Assembly: GCF_901873365.1 (NCBI RefSeq)
Contig: NZ_CABFLM010000126.1
Coordinates: 1 to 64,000, forward strand
DNA length: 64,000 nucleotides
Reading direction: 5' to 3'
Source of the DNA: an uncultured Aggregatibacter sp.
Lineage (GTDB): Bacteria > Pseudomonadota > Gammaproteobacteria > Enterobacterales > Pasteurellaceae
In this document: positions 40,219 through 50,273 of the stretch, piece by piece
Layout of the letters: the number at the start of each line of letters is the position of its first letter
How positions within the stretch are numbered: position 1 is the stretch's first letter
Notes under the pieces: model-generated
What the model was told of the DNA's origin: nothing
Seen by the model: the letters and a program-made list of their open reading frames with translations, nothing else
Database searches by the model: none
Program-made: the position numbers and the translations under genes

Positions 40219-40264
40219 GTGAAAATAAAATCCTAATGCGCTTTTGCCCGTTAGGATTTTTTTT
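40219..40264 (+). terminator. metK terminator, first copy
   Basis: AAAATCCTAA (40227-40236) pairs with TTAGGATTTT (40251-40260), followed by T. The 46-bp block from 40219 is repeated at 40594 with two mismatches. Confidence 0.88.
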
Positions 40265-40268
40265 GAAT

Positions 40269-40577
40269 CGTAGCGTGCAACTTGTTGCACGAAATCGTGA
40301 ATGCCCGAAAGTGTGAAATAACGTTCTGTGCATGGTTTGGTCGTGCATCAAGATGCACGCTACGCACGAAATCGTGAATGCCCGAAAGGGGTAAATAACG
40401 TTCTGTGTGTGGTTTGGTCGTGCAACAAGTTGCACGCTACGCACGAAATCGTGAATGTCCGAAAGAGGGAAATAACGTTCAGTGCGTGGTTTGGTTGTGC
40501 AACAAGTTGCACGCTACGCACGAAATTGTGAATTACGCATCGAGATTAATCATTCGTGCAACAAGTTGCACGCTACG
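40269..40577. repeat. Palindromic repeat array D (metK/slyD gap)
   Basis: Five dyads at 40269, 40342, 40419, 40496 and 40555. The steps 40342-40419-40496 are 77 bp each, with a 54-bp spacer containing GTGAATGCCCGAAAG and AATAACGTTC. The last step is 59 bp, with the other spacer type (GAATTACGCATCGAGATTAA) seen in array A. The whole array lies between two copies of the metK terminator. The 482-bp gap 40212-40693 holds no supported gene. Confidence 0.92.
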
Positions 40578-40593
40578 GGGGAGGAATCCTTCT

Positions 40594-40639
40594 GTGAAAA
40601 TAAAATCCTAACGCGCGTTTGCCCGTTAGGATTTTTTTT
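40594..40639 (+). terminator. metK terminator, second copy
   Basis: A near duplicate (44 of 46 bases) of 40219-40264, with the same stem AAAATCCTAA / TTAGGATTTT and T run, 375 bp further on at the far side of repeat array D. Confidence 0.88.
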
Positions 40640-40693
40640 AGTGGTGGCGCTCAATCACAATAAAATGAGGTGCCATTCATTTGTTTTTGTTGA

Positions 40694-41302
40694 TTAGTGG
40701 TTACATCCACAGCCACAACCATGGCTTTCATGCGCTTCTTCATGGTGCTCATGAGCGTGATCATGATGGTGGTGATGACCGCCACAACCGCAGCCATGGC
40801 CTTCTTCATCGCTGTCATGACCGCCGCAGCAACCGCCTTCTTGGTGTAAATGGCCGTGTGCGATTTCTTCCAATGTTGCTTCGCGTGTATCGATGACTTC
40901 TACCGTGAAATGTAACTCTTGACCGGCTAACATATGGTTACCATCGACGACAACATCATTGTCACCCACTTCCGTAATGACCACAGGCAACGGTCCCATA
41001 TCGGTGTCGGCAATAAAGCGCATGCCTACCGCCAGATCATCTACACCAACGAACACGTCTTTCGGCACGCGTTGTACCATGTTTTCGTTGTATTCACCGT
41101 AGCCTTCTTCCGGTTTTACACGAACTTCAAATTTGTCACCTACCGATTTGCCTTCTAAGGCATTTTCTAAACCGATCACAAGGTTATTATGACCTTGTAA
41201 ATATTGTAACGGTTGATTTGCCGGTGCTTCATCCACTAACACACCGTCTTCAGTACGAACTTGATAAGCGATACTTACCACCACATTTTTTGCAACTTTC
41301 AT
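40694..41302 (-). CDS. slyD: FKBP-type peptidyl-prolyl isomerase SlyD
   Basis: A prolyl isomerase and metallochaperone that supplies nickel in hydrogenase maturation. The 202 residues include the FKBP core (YQVRTEDGVLVDEAP, NNLVIGLENALEGKSVGD, PEEGYGEYNENMVQ) with the inserted IF chaperone domain. A His/Cys/Asp-rich metal-binding tail (about 150-202, GCCGGHDSDEEGHGCGCGG, HHHHHDHAHEHH) follows. It is convergent to metK across the repeat array. Confidence 0.96.
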   Translation of the reverse strand: MKVAKNVVVSIAYQVRTEDGVLVDEAPANQPLQYLQGHNNLVIGLENALEGKSVGDKFEVRVKPEEGYGEYNENMVQRVPKDVFVGVDDLAVGMRFIADTDMGPLPVVITEVGDNDVVVDGNHMLAGQELHFTVEVIDTREATLEEIAHGHLHQEGGCCGGHDSDEEGHGCGCGGHHHHHDHAHEHHEEAHESHGCGCGCNH

Positions 41303-41397
41303 TGTTTACCTCATTTGTTGAAAGGAAGATTTCTACGGCAATCTTTACCGTAAAAAACATTGTCATTCTATAAAAAATCGCTTTCGGGAAAAAGAGA

Positions 41398-42117
41398 TTA
41401 GTTGAATAACTTAATTTGTGCGCTCACTGTCGCTTTTAATTCCGCCTTACTGTGGCTATCTAAGTTAACTTCATCTGCATTTTCTGAAGCGAATGCGCTC
41501 GCTTTAGCCAGTGGCATCATGCGACCTTCAAAATAGGGAAGTTCATTTCGGCTATCCAAATTTAAATTGAGAATTTCATAGCCTTTTGCATTGAGTGAAG
41601 TTTGGATTAATTGGGCTTTATGTTGGAATTGCGCTAAAGCACTTTTCATCATTTCATCTTCAAATTTAGCCGTAGCTTCTTTGGACAGTTTTTGCATCAC
41701 ATCGGCAATGGCGAAGGTGTCATTGAGGTCAGAAATCACTTGAGACAGTGCCACAAAATCCTTGCTTTCTAAGACTAAATCGGCACGTTCAGCCCAGCCG
41801 GCTTGCTTGCCTTTGTCATCGTAACGCACTTGTGTGTTACGGGCATTTTTCTTAATTTCTACCGCACTTTGTTTTTTAATCACATCTAAGGCGGCATTGA
41901 CTTTTTCATTGATGGTTTGGTTTAAGGCTTTTAAGCTTTTATTTTCTTCTTTGATGAAAAGTGTCACGGCCATTACGTCATAATCCACTTCTTTGGACAC
42001 TTCTGTGCCAAAAGAAATAACATTTTTGCTCGTTTCATCGACAGATTGGGGTTCTGCGTGAGCGGTTAACGCAAGGCTTAAAGGCAAGAGTAATAAAGTG
42101 AACGATTTTAATTTCAT
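41398..42117 (-). CDS. SIMPL (DUF541) family periplasmic protein
   Basis: A 239-residue secreted protein with a signal peptide ending at about residue 21 (LALTAHA/E). A SIMPL domain follows, recognised by ISFGTEVSKEVDYDVMAVTLFIKEENKSL near the start and the repeated beta/alpha pattern. It resembles E. coli YggE, which lowers oxidative stress by an unknown mechanism. A USS lies inside the gene (about 41865). Confidence 0.8.
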   Translation of the reverse strand: MKLKSFTLLLLPLSLALTAHAEPQSVDETSKNVISFGTEVSKEVDYDVMAVTLFIKEENKSLKALNQTINEKVNAALDVIKKQSAVEIKKNARNTQVRYDDKGKQAGWAERADLVLESKDFVALSQVISDLNDTFAIADVMQKLSKEATAKFEDEMMKSALAQFQHKAQLIQTSLNAKGYEILNLNLDSRNELPYFEGRMMPLAKASAFASENADEVNLDSHSKAELKATVSAQIKLFN

Positions 42118-42174
42118 GCGACTCTCCTAAATAACGTGTGGTGGATATAAAGTGCGGTGGATTTTCCGGATGTT

Positions 42175-42612
42175 TTAATGCTTAATGAATGCTTCTTCGT
42201 CATCATCTAAGTCATCTTCATCATCAAAAAACTCGCCATCATCACCGTATTCATCTTCTTCTGCATTCGGATCTTCAAAATAAGTGCCCCAACCGTCATA
42301 GTTGCCTTTATATTTTTCTAACAATGGCAATAATTCTTTTTGTTGTGCATCAATGATTTCCGGTTTCAGTTCCACTTCGCTGATAATATCGCAACAGAAT
42401 ACCACGTTGCCATTTTCTTCTTCAAACTCTTCCGCTTCGGACACTTCATAGCCGGCTTTAAACGCCTCCATGGCAATCTTTTCTAATTTATCAAAGTCAT
42501 GATGAGAAATATGGTGTTCAATAATATACAGCGCATCCGGATCGCTGCCGTCATTTAATAAATCAGTAATAATGTCTCGGGTTTCGGCTTTTAATTCATC
42601 TAAATGACTCAT
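42175..42612 (-). CDS. rraB: Ribonuclease E inhibitor RraB
   Basis: A cytoplasmic acidic protein (145 residues) that binds RNase E and changes RNA turnover. The start [34 protein letters not shown] and the highly acidic tail ([23 protein letters not shown]) are typical. It stands alone, with the mscL terminator upstream. Confidence 0.93.
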   Translation of the reverse strand: MSHLDELKAETRDIITDLLNDGSDPDALYIIEHHISHHDFDKLEKIAMEAFKAGYEVSEAEEFEEENGNVVFCCDIISEVELKPEIIDAQQKELLPLLEKYKGNYDGWGTYFEDPNAEEDEYGDDGEFFDDEDDLDDDEEAFIKH

Positions 42613-42667
42613 AGGGATTCCTTGTTAAAAATGGGATGGGCGAGTGCAAATATGATACAGGAATAAA

Positions 42668-42702
42668 AAGAAAAATCTTCTCACAAGGAGAAGATTTTGA
42701 TG
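42668..42702 (-). terminator. mscL terminator
   Basis: AAAATCTTCTC (42672-42682) pairs with GAGAAGATTTT (42688-42698). On the minus strand TCTTTTTATTC follows the stem. Confidence 0.85.
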
Positions 42703-42711
42703 TGATGTTTC

Positions 42712-43098
42712 TTATTTTTTCAATAAATCGCGAATTTCGGTTAATAATTTTTCTTCGCCGGTCAGTTCTTTGACTTTCTCTTCCGGTTTTTTCAGTTTAT
42801 TTAACGCTTTAATCATCATGAAGATTGCAAATGCGATAATGATGAAATCAAAAACGTTTTGAATAAACACACCGTAATTTAATGTCACTGCCGGGGTTTC
42901 TCCCACAGCATCGGCGAGCGTGATTTTAAGATCTTTAAAATCCACACCACCGGTTAAAATACCCAATACCGGCATAAAAACATCTGCCACTAATGAGCTG
43001 ACAATCTTCCCAAATGCGCCACCGATGATCACACCGACAGCCATATCCACAACATTGCCACGCATGGCAAATTCGCGAAACTCTTTAATAAAACTCAT
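42712..43098 (-). CDS. mscL: Large-conductance mechanosensitive channel MscL
   Basis: A pressure-release channel that opens under osmotic downshock, a pentamer in the inner membrane. The 128 residues start [31 protein letters not shown] (TM1 gate helix). TM2 lies at about 75-98 ([19 protein letters not shown]) and the basic C-terminal helix ends the protein. It follows trkA in the same direction. Confidence 0.96.
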   Translation of the reverse strand: MSFIKEFREFAMRGNVVDMAVGVIIGGAFGKIVSSLVADVFMPVLGILTGGVDFKDLKITLADAVGETPAVTLNYGVFIQNVFDFIIIAFAIFMMIKALNKLKKPEEKVKELTGEEKLLTEIRDLLKK

Positions 43099-43205
43099 AG
43101 AAATCTCCTAATAATTATGAGAATACTCGGGTTCATCTTCCCCGCTTGTTTAAAAAATCGCGCACATTATAGGCAGTTTATGCCGGAAGTACAATTTTTT
43201 CTTGT

Positions 43206-44582
43206 TTAAATAAAGAACGCACTCGGTTGGAATAATTTCTCCACATCAGAAATGTATTTTTTCTCACTTAAATACACGATGACATGATCTCCCTCTTGAA
43301 TCAGCGTTTGGCTGTTGCCGATAATTACATCATTGTCGCGCAAAATAGCACCGATTAAGGTCCCTGTCGGCAGTTTCAGCGACCCTATTTCACGGCCGAT
43401 GACATTAGAGGTGTTTTCATCGCCATGAACCACAATTTCTAATGCCTCCGCTAAACCATGGCGTAAAGACACGACGTTTGCCACATCTCCTTTGCGGACG
43501 TGACCTAGCAAGGCTGAAATCGTGGCTTGCTGTGGCGAAATGGCAATATCAATGGTACCGCCTTGAATCAAATTGATATAGGCCATACGCTGAATTAATA
43601 CCATCGCTTTTTTCGCACCAAGACGCTTGGCAAGCAACGCCGACATAATATTCGCTTCATCGTCACTTGAAAGGGAAAGGAACACGTCAATGTTTTCAAT
43701 ATGTTCTTCAAATAATAGGTTTTGATCGGAGGCATCTCCGTGAAATACTAAGGTTTTTGACAATTTTTCTGCCAGCGCAGTTGCCCGTTCGGCATTTCGT
43801 TCAATGAGTTTCACCGAGCAATGGGCTTCCAGTTGTTTTGCGACGCCGGCACCGATATTCCCACCACTGACAATCATCACGCGCTTATAGGGTTTTTCGA
43901 GGCGTTGCAGTTCACTCATGACCGCTTTAATGTGTACGGTAGCACAAATAAAGGTAACTTCATCGCCGGCTTCAATGATTGTTGAGCCCTGTGGGCGAAT
44001 GACTTTATCTTGGCGCAAAATCGATACGATACGACAATCAATGTGCGGCAAATGTTCTTTTAGTGTGGAAATGGAATACCCCACCAACGGCCCACCGTAA
44101 TAGGCTTTCACCACAACCAAACTGATCTTATCTTTCGCAAGATACGCCACCTGTAATGCACCGGGATAGCTAATTAAACGGACAATATCCTGCGTGACCA
44201 AATTTTCCGGAGAAATAATGTGATCAATCGGAAAGGCATCGGTAGAAAATAATTTTTCTTTTTCTTTCAAGTACTCACTGTTACGAATACGGGCAATTTT
44301 AGTTGGCGTATTAAACAAGGTATAGGCAATTTGGCAGGCAACCATGTTAATTTCGTCAGAACTGGTTACCGCAATTAATAAATCTGCGTCGGGCGCACCG
44401 GCATCACGCAAAATTTTAGGCGAAGAGGCGAGGCCTTGCATGACGCGTAAATCATGTTTGTCCTGTAAATGTTCTAAATTCAACGACTCATCGTCAACCA
44501 GCGTGATGTCATTATCTTCACTCACTAAATTCGTTGCCAAGGTCGACCCCACTTGTCCGGCGCCTAAAATAATTATCTTCAT
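43206..44582 (-). CDS. trkA: Trk potassium uptake protein TrkA
   Basis: The cytoplasmic NAD-binding regulator of the Trk potassium channel. The 458 residues form two RCK repeats, each with a Rossmann motif: [13 protein letters not shown] (7-19) and [14 protein letters not shown] (about 240-253). Each is followed by a TrkA-C domain. It lies 22 bases after rsmB, as in E. coli and H. influenzae. Confidence 0.96.
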   Translation of the reverse strand: MKIIILGAGQVGSTLATNLVSEDNDITLVDDESLNLEHLQDKHDLRVMQGLASSPKILRDAGAPDADLLIAVTSSDEINMVACQIAYTLFNTPTKIARIRNSEYLKEKEKLFSTDAFPIDHIISPENLVTQDIVRLISYPGALQVAYLAKDKISLVVVKAYYGGPLVGYSISTLKEHLPHIDCRIVSILRQDKVIRPQGSTIIEAGDEVTFICATVHIKAVMSELQRLEKPYKRVMIVSGGNIGAGVAKQLEAHCSVKLIERNAERATALAEKLSKTLVFHGDASDQNLLFEEHIENIDVFLSLSSDDEANIMSALLAKRLGAKKAMVLIQRMAYINLIQGGTIDIAISPQQATISALLGHVRKGDVANVVSLRHGLAEALEIVVHGDENTSNVIGREIGSLKLPTGTLIGAILRDNDVIIGNSQTLIQEGDHVIVYLSEKKYISDVEKLFQPSAFFI

Positions 44583-44604
44583 TTGATTCTCTCCATGGCT
44601 AACG

Positions 44605-45966
44605 TTAGCCCTGACGTTTTACCAATTTCGCATAATAAAAGCCATCGCCACCGTTGACTTGCGGAATAAACTGAAAACCGACCGCACTTTGATTACACGC
44701 AAGCACATCAGACGGTAAATCCAACGGGAGCAATTGCGCATCAGGTGTCTTTTGTAAAAAGCGCTCAATTTGCTGCGCATTTTCTTCTGCAAGCACAGAA
44801 CAGGTTGCATATAACAATACCCCATTCGGTTTCAAATAATGCCACAATGCATCCAAAATCTGCCCTTGCAAAGCGACTAACTGCTCGATATCAGCCTCTT
44901 GACGCAACCATTTAATCTCCGGATGACGGCGAATTACTCCGGTGGCAGAACAAGGTGCATCTAATAAAATGCGATCAAAACGCACCGCACTTTTGCCTAA
45001 TTTGTCTAGCCATGCTTGTGGATTCGCCGCGTCGCCACACACCACAGTCGCCTGCTGTTGCATCCGCGCTAAATTTTCTTTCACCCGTTGTAAACGGTTT
45101 TCTTCCACATCCAACGCCATCACATCAGCCTGTGGCGCCAATTCTAAAATATGGGTGGTTTTGCCGCCCGGTGCCGCACAGGCATCTAAAATAACCTCAT
45201 GATTTTGTGGCTGTAATAATAACGCAGCCCATTGCGCATGAAGATCTTGGACTGTCACACCACCTTCAGCAAACAACGGTAAATGTTGCACGGCTGTCGG
45301 CTGAGTTAACCCCAGTGCCTGCGGATGAGACGTCACCTGCGTTTCCATCTGCTGCGCTGCTAATAAAGTGCGGTAAGTTTCCAAGCTGTTTTTTTGTGTA
45401 TTCACCCGCAACCACATGGGTGGCTTTTGATTATTGGCATCAATGATCTCGCGCCAGTTCGGATGAACCTTTTTCAGTTTATTCACAAACCAATCGGGAT
45501 GCAGCGTTTGCCAATGTTTATCCACAATCGCAAGAATATCCTCTTGTTCACGCAAAAATCGACGCAGCACCCCATTCACCAAACCACGAAAACTGTCAGA
45601 TTTTAAGGATTTTGTCGCATTCACCACTTCATCTACCGCAGCATGCGCAGGGATTCGCATATAAAGCAGCTGATATAAACCGACCAATAGCAAACAATGC
45701 ACAATGCGGATTTTGCCTTTAAGTGGTTTATCCACAAGACGTTTGATGATCTGTTCTAAACGAGGCAAGACGCGACATACACCAAAACAGATTTCTTGCA
45801 ACAACGGTAAATCTTGCGCTTTTACCGAAGATTGCGCTTCCGGTATCAACGTGGACAAGGATTTCCCTTCATCCAACACTTGCAAAATCACTTTCGCTGC
45901 CATCGCTCGTGTCGAAAGTGCGGTGGTTTTTGGAGGTGTTTTTTTAGATGAGTATTGTTTTTCCAT
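44605..45966 (-). CDS. rsmB: 16S rRNA (cytosine967-C5)-methyltransferase RsmB
   Basis: Methylates C967 of 16S rRNA. It has 453 residues: an N-terminal NusB-like RNA-binding domain (about 20-150), then the methyltransferase with SAM motif [12 protein letters not shown] (about 265-276), [18 protein letters not shown] (one catalytic Cys) and [10 protein letters not shown] (the other). Its ATG overlaps the fmt stop (TAATG), so translation is probably coupled. Several USS lie inside. Confidence 0.95.
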   Translation of the reverse strand: MEKQYSSKKTPPKTTALSTRAMAAKVILQVLDEGKSLSTLIPEAQSSVKAQDLPLLQEICFGVCRVLPRLEQIIKRLVDKPLKGKIRIVHCLLLVGLYQLLYMRIPAHAAVDEVVNATKSLKSDSFRGLVNGVLRRFLREQEDILAIVDKHWQTLHPDWFVNKLKKVHPNWREIIDANNQKPPMWLRVNTQKNSLETYRTLLAAQQMETQVTSHPQALGLTQPTAVQHLPLFAEGGVTVQDLHAQWAALLLQPQNHEVILDACAAPGGKTTHILELAPQADVMALDVEENRLQRVKENLARMQQQATVVCGDAANPQAWLDKLGKSAVRFDRILLDAPCSATGVIRRHPEIKWLRQEADIEQLVALQGQILDALWHYLKPNGVLLYATCSVLAEENAQQIERFLQKTPDAQLLPLDLPSDVLACNQSAVGFQFIPQVNGGDGFYYAKLVKRQG

Positions 45967-46925
45967 TAGGCAAGCACCTTACCCACTTGGAACCAATCAG
46001 CCCGTCCGTTTAATAAATCCTGCGCCGACATCGGTTTCTTGCCCGCCGGTTGTAATTGCAATAAATTCAGTACGCCATCCGCTGTTGCGATTTGGATACC
46101 CTGTTTATCAGCGGCTAAAATCGTCCCCGGTGTTTTATTCACATGGGGCAACACGGTTGCTTGATACACTTTCAACGTTTGCGGGTTATTCTGTCCATCC
46201 ATTAATTCCAAATAAGCCATCGGCCAAGGATTAAACGCGCGAATGTTTCGTTCCAACTGCGCTGCCGATAGCTGCCAATTTAACTTGGCTTCTTCTTTGG
46301 AAAGTTTGTCAGCGTAATTGCTTTGCGTATCATCTTGTTTTTCCGCGGTGAATTTACCGGTTCCTAAATTATCCAATACATCAATTAACGCCGACGGCGC
46401 AAGCTCTGCCAGTTTGTGATAAAGGCTTGTGGACGTTTCTGTCGGCAAAATATCACAATACACTTTGTGCAACATATCGCCCGTGTCCAACCCGGCATCC
46501 ATCTGCATAATCGTGACACCGGTCTGTGCATCGCCTGCCCAAATTGATCGTTGAATCGGTGCCGCACCACGCCAACGTGGCAACAAAGAACCGTGTACAT
46601 TTAAGCAACCATAGGTTGGTGCATCTAAAACGGCTTGGGGTAAAATTAAGCCGTAAGCCACCACGACCATGACATCTGCATGCAACGCACACAATTCGGA
46701 TTGGGCTTCCGGCTTTCGCAGGGATTTCGGTTGATAGACAGGAATCTGATGTTGCTCAGCTAACTGTTTCACAGGGCTGGCTTGTAATTTTTTACCACGC
46801 CCGGCAGGTTTATCCGGCTGAGTGTAAACGCCAATAACGTTATGGGAAGAATTGAGCAAAGCGTGTAAATGCTGTGCAGCAAAGTCCGGCGTGCCGGCAA
46901 AGATAATATTGAGTGGTTTCATCAT
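45966..46925 (-). CDS. fmt: Methionyl-tRNA formyltransferase
   Basis: Adds the formyl group to initiator Met-tRNA. 319 residues; starts [20 protein letters not shown] (either of two adjacent ATG codons). The formyl-folate site is in [20 protein letters not shown], with the catalytic Asn and His, and [17 protein letters not shown] follows. The C-terminal OB domain begins at about 205. In many relatives def precedes fmt; here def lies 6.5 kb away, at 53391. Confidence 0.96.
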   Translation of the reverse strand: MMKPLNIIFAGTPDFAAQHLHALLNSSHNVIGVYTQPDKPAGRGKKLQASPVKQLAEQHQIPVYQPKSLRKPEAQSELCALHADVMVVVAYGLILPQAVLDAPTYGCLNVHGSLLPRWRGAAPIQRSIWAGDAQTGVTIMQMDAGLDTGDMLHKVYCDILPTETSTSLYHKLAELAPSALIDVLDNLGTGKFTAEKQDDTQSNYADKLSKEEAKLNWQLSAAQLERNIRAFNPWPMAYLELMDGQNNPQTLKVYQATVLPHVNKTPGTILAADKQGIQIATADGVLNLLQLQPAGKKPMSAQDLLNGRADWFQVGKVLA

Positions 46926-47062
46926 GTTCTACGTTATGGTCAGTGTGATTTTACCGTTTGCGGTGCGAATGCTGTGGCGCAGATCTTTTCCTGCAACACG
47001 GGGCATACGACAGTGCGTCTTTCTTGAATGTCGATTATTATGCAACAAGGGCAGGCATAAAA

Positions 47063-47090
47063 AAAGTGCGGTTAATTTTAACCGCACTTT
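47063..47090 (-). terminator. thrS terminator (inverted USS pair)
   Basis: AAAGTGCGGTTA (47063-47074), loop ATTT, TAACCGCACTTT (47079-47090). On the minus strand it is followed by a T run (TTTATG after the stem). Confidence 0.85.
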
Positions 47091-47115
47091 GATGTGGTTG
47101 CGTAAATAGCGGAAC

Positions 47116-49047
47116 TTACGCTTCGCCTAATAATTTCAAGTCGCGATTTCTCACTTGTTTTTTCAGAATCTCTAAGAATTCTTCCACCGTGAATGTGCCG
47201 AGATCTTGACCTTTACGGGTACGCACCGCCACTTTGCCGGCTTCGATTTCCTTATCACCACAAACCAGCATATAAGGCACGCGGCGTAAGGTGTGTTCGC
47301 GGATTTTGAAACCGACTTTTTCGTTGCGTAAATCGGTTTTCACACGTAAACCTGCATCAGATAACTGTTTCGCCACCTTTTGCACATACTCGGATTGAGA
47401 GTCAGTGATGTTCATCACGACCGCTTGCGTTGGCGCCAACCATGCCGGGAAGAAACCGGCATATTCTTCGGTAATGATACCGATGAAACGTTCGATAGAA
47501 CCTAAAATCGCACGGTGAATCATAACAGGCGTACGGCGATCATTATCTTCCGCCACATAAGACGCATTTAAACGACCCGGTAGTGCAAAGTCTAATTGGA
47601 TAGTCCCGCACTGCCATTCACGGTCTAAGCAGTCGCGTAAAGCAAACTCAATTTTCGGACCGTAGAATGCGCCTTCGCCCTCTTGAATTTCATATTCAAG
47701 ACCATTGTGTTTTAACGCGTTGGCTAAACCTTGCTCTGCGCGATCCCACATTTCATCCGCACCGATACGTTTTTCCGGACGGGTTGAAAGTTTAACGAAG
47801 ATATTGGTAAAGCCAAAGGTGCTGTAAATATCGTAAACCATGCGAATACAGCTGGTCACTTCGCTTTCAATTTGGTCTTCAGTACAGAAAATATGGGCGT
47901 CATCTTGGGTGAAACCGCGTACACGCATTAAACCATGTAAAGAACCGGAAGGCTCATTACGGTGGCAAGAACCAAATTCCGCCATACGAATTGGTAAATC
48001 ACGATAAGATTTTAACCCTTGGTTAAAGATTTGAACGTGTCCCGGGCAGTTCATCGGTTTAATCGCATATTCACGGTTTTCTGATTGTGTAGTAAACATC
48101 AAATCACCGTAGTTTTGCCAGTGACCGGTTTTTTCCCATAACACGCGGTCCATCATGAACGGACCTTTTACTTCTTGATAATCGTATTCTTTTAATTTAG
48201 TACGTACGAAGGTTTCCAATTCACGGAAGATTGTCCAACCATCGTTGTGCCAGAACACCATACCTGGTGCTTCTTCTTGCATATGATATAAATCAAGTGC
48301 TTTACCGATTTTACGGTGGTCACGTTTTGCCGCTTCTTCTAGGCGTTGCAAATAGGCATCCAGTTGTTTTTTATCTGCCCAGGCTGTGCCGTAAATCCGT
48401 TGCAACATTTTGTTTTTGCTGTCGCCACGCCAGTATGCTCCGGCCACTTTTTGTAATTTGAAATGATGGCAGAAACGCATATTCGGCACATGCGGGCCAC
48501 GACACATATCAATATATTCTTGGTGATGATAAAGCGCAGGCGTTGCAGTACGTTCGATGTTTTCATCTAGAATCGCCATTTTGTACGGCTCGCCACGTTT
48601 TTCAAACGTATCTCTTGCTTCTTGCCAACTGACCGGCGTTTTAATCACGTCATAATTGGTTTTCGCCAACTCCAACATGCGTTTTTCAAGGGCATCAATA
48701 TCTTCTTGGGTTAAAGAGCGGTCTAAATCCACGTCATAATAGAAACCGTTGTCGATCGTCGGACCGATGGCCATTTTGACATCCGGGAATAATTGTTTAA
48801 TCGCATGACCGAGTAAGTGCGCCGTGGAGTGACGAATAATTTCCAAACCGTCTTCGTCTTTGGCAGTAATAATTTCTAATGTGCTATCTTCGGTAATCAG
48901 ATCGCAGGCGTCTTTACGTTCGCCGTTGACACGACCGGCAATGGTCGCTTTGGCAAGACCTGCACCAATACTTTGTGCAACTTCTAATACGGTAACAGGT
49001 TTATCGAATTGACGTTGTGAACCGTCAGGTAAAGTAATAACTGGCAT
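47116..49047 (-). CDS. thrS: Threonyl-tRNA synthetase
   Basis: A class II synthetase of 643 residues. Domains in order are: TGS (1-62, [21 protein letters not shown]) and the editing domain with [16 protein letters not shown] (about 73) and CRGPHVPN. The catalytic core follows with [10 protein letters not shown] (zinc Cys), [25 protein letters not shown] and [16 protein letters not shown]. The anticodon-binding domain starts at about 540. No infC-rpmI-rplT genes follow. A USS pair lies in the gap to the divergent kinase gene. Confidence 0.97.
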   Translation of the reverse strand: MPVITLPDGSQRQFDKPVTVLEVAQSIGAGLAKATIAGRVNGERKDACDLITEDSTLEIITAKDEDGLEIIRHSTAHLLGHAIKQLFPDVKMAIGPTIDNGFYYDVDLDRSLTQEDIDALEKRMLELAKTNYDVIKTPVSWQEARDTFEKRGEPYKMAILDENIERTATPALYHHQEYIDMCRGPHVPNMRFCHHFKLQKVAGAYWRGDSKNKMLQRIYGTAWADKKQLDAYLQRLEEAAKRDHRKIGKALDLYHMQEEAPGMVFWHNDGWTIFRELETFVRTKLKEYDYQEVKGPFMMDRVLWEKTGHWQNYGDLMFTTQSENREYAIKPMNCPGHVQIFNQGLKSYRDLPIRMAEFGSCHRNEPSGSLHGLMRVRGFTQDDAHIFCTEDQIESEVTSCIRMVYDIYSTFGFTNIFVKLSTRPEKRIGADEMWDRAEQGLANALKHNGLEYEIQEGEGAFYGPKIEFALRDCLDREWQCGTIQLDFALPGRLNASYVAEDNDRRTPVMIHRAILGSIERFIGIITEEYAGFFPAWLAPTQAVVMNITDSQSEYVQKVAKQLSDAGLRVKTDLRNEKVGFKIREHTLRRVPYMLVCGDKEIEAGKVAVRTRKGQDLGTFTVEEFLEILKKQVRNRDLKLLGEA

Positions 49048-49206
49048 AATGCATCCTTATACAGTGGTCACCCATACGCAAGGTGGCTTGTTTTCTTTCA
49101 TTAAAAAACGTTTTAAAAAAGCACCGCACTTTTATCATCCTTACCATGGACAAGCCAAGTGCGGTACGAAATTCTAGCATATTTTAGAATGACAACCAAA
49201 TGCTCA

Positions 49207-49228
49207 AATTTTGACTTATATCACAGTA
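49207..49228 (+). promoter_or_regulatory. Possible CRP site before the fructosamine-kinase-like gene
   Basis: TTTGA (49210-49214), six bases, TCACA (49221-49225), with A/T-rich flanks. Nine of ten core positions fit the CRP-N consensus. It ends about 57 bp before the gene start. A -10-like TACACT lies between them. Confidence 0.45.
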
Positions 49229-49284
49229 ATTTTCCCTTAATCTTTTACACTGTCCTTATGATTCACCAGCAAAAGGAACAGCGT

Positions 49285-50172
49285 ATGTGGAAGTCGATTT
49301 CTCAAGTGTTAGCTGATCAATTCGGGGCGTATTATTCCATCAAAAATAAAACCAAAATTCATACCGGCGAAATGCATGAATCTTGGATCATTGATGATGG
49401 CATTCAGCCTGTTTTTGTGAAAATGAATGAAAAGTCCTACCGTTCCATGTTCCGTGCCGAAGCGGATCAGTTAATCATGTTGGCAAAAACCAATACCGTT
49501 CGTGTGCCGGAAGTCTATGGCGTCGGTTGTTCTCAAAATCACAGTTTTCTGTTGTTGGAAGGATTAGCAATGCAGCCGAATACGCCACAAAATATGGCGG
49601 AATTTGGTGAGCAATTGGCTCGCTTACACCAATATCAAGGTTCTGAAAATTACGGCTTATCTTTTGATACCTGGCTCGGGCCACAATATCAACCGAACGA
49701 ATGGGGCTCCCATTGGGCGAAATTCTTCAGTGAACAACGCATTGGTTGGCAATTGCAACTCTGCGCGGAAAAAAATCTACATTTCGGGGATAACGAAAAA
49801 ATCATTAAAGCCGTTGCTACATTATTGGCAAAACATCAGCCAAAACCCTCGCTTTTGCACGGCAACTTGTGGATTGAAAACTGCGCCAACATTGATGGAC
49901 ACACGGTGACTTATGATCCGGCTTGTTATTGGGGCGATCGGGAATGTGATTTGGCTTTTACCGAATTATTCGAGCCGTTCCCACAAGAATTCTATGAAAA
50001 TTACCACCGCACTTTCCCGTTAGAGGAAGGGTATCAAGCGCGGAAAATCATTTATCAGCTTTATCATCTGCTTAACTTCAGTAGCCGTTTTCATGGCAAC
50101 TATGTGGCACTGGCCAATAAGCTTGTGCATGATGTGTTACAACGCTGTGAGGTGCTTGAAAGAAAAATTTGA
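49285..50172 (+). CDS. Fructosamine kinase family protein with altered catalytic motif
   Basis: A 295-residue member of the fructosamine-3-kinase/YniA family, which repair sugar-damaged (glycated) amines by phosphorylation. The ATG at 49285 is preceded by AGGAACAG; the longer frame is upstream DNA. Conserved parts are the Lys in FVKMNEK (47), the Glu in RAEADQL and LARLHQYQ. The metal site DPACYWGDRECDLAF (Asp211) is also present. In the catalytic loop the usual HGDLW-x-x-N reads HGNLWIEN (192-199), so the catalytic Asp is Asn194. The codon is AAC (49864-49866). It may be inactive, have another substrate, or work differently. Confidence 0.85.
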   Translation: MWKSISQVLADQFGAYYSIKNKTKIHTGEMHESWIIDDGIQPVFVKMNEKSYRSMFRAEADQLIMLAKTNTVRVPEVYGVGCSQNHSFLLLEGLAMQPNTPQNMAEFGEQLARLHQYQGSENYGLSFDTWLGPQYQPNEWGSHWAKFFSEQRIGWQLQLCAEKNLHFGDNEKIIKAVATLLAKHQPKPSLLHGNLWIENCANIDGHTVTYDPACYWGDRECDLAFTELFEPFPQEFYENYHRTFPLEEGYQARKIIYQLYHLLNFSSRFHGNYVALANKLVHDVLQRCEVLERKI

Positions 50173-50210
50173 AGAATTAAGAGGAAAGGTAACATTAAGA
50201 AAAACGAAAA

Positions 50211-50238
50211 AGAAAGGGCAGATTAAATTGCCCTTTCT
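50211..50238. terminator. Terminator between the kinase-like gene and the OmpA-type lipoprotein
   Basis: AGAAAGGGCA (50211-50220) pairs with TGCCCTTTCT (50229-50238). On the minus strand TTTTCG and further T-rich sequence follow, so it best suits the lipoprotein gene. Confidence 0.75.
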
Positions 50239-50273
50239 ATGGAATGGCTTGATGTCAATATGACAATGCGTAC

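Noticed and set aside
40133..40697. Open frames of 66-103 codons across repeat array D
   Set aside because: Same reason: the peptides only mirror the repeat, and both terminator copies lie within them.
45704..46234. 176-codon frame opposite fmt and rsmB
   Set aside because: It spans the 3' end of fmt and the start of rsmB on the other strand, and both of those are clear family members. The translated product shows no domain.
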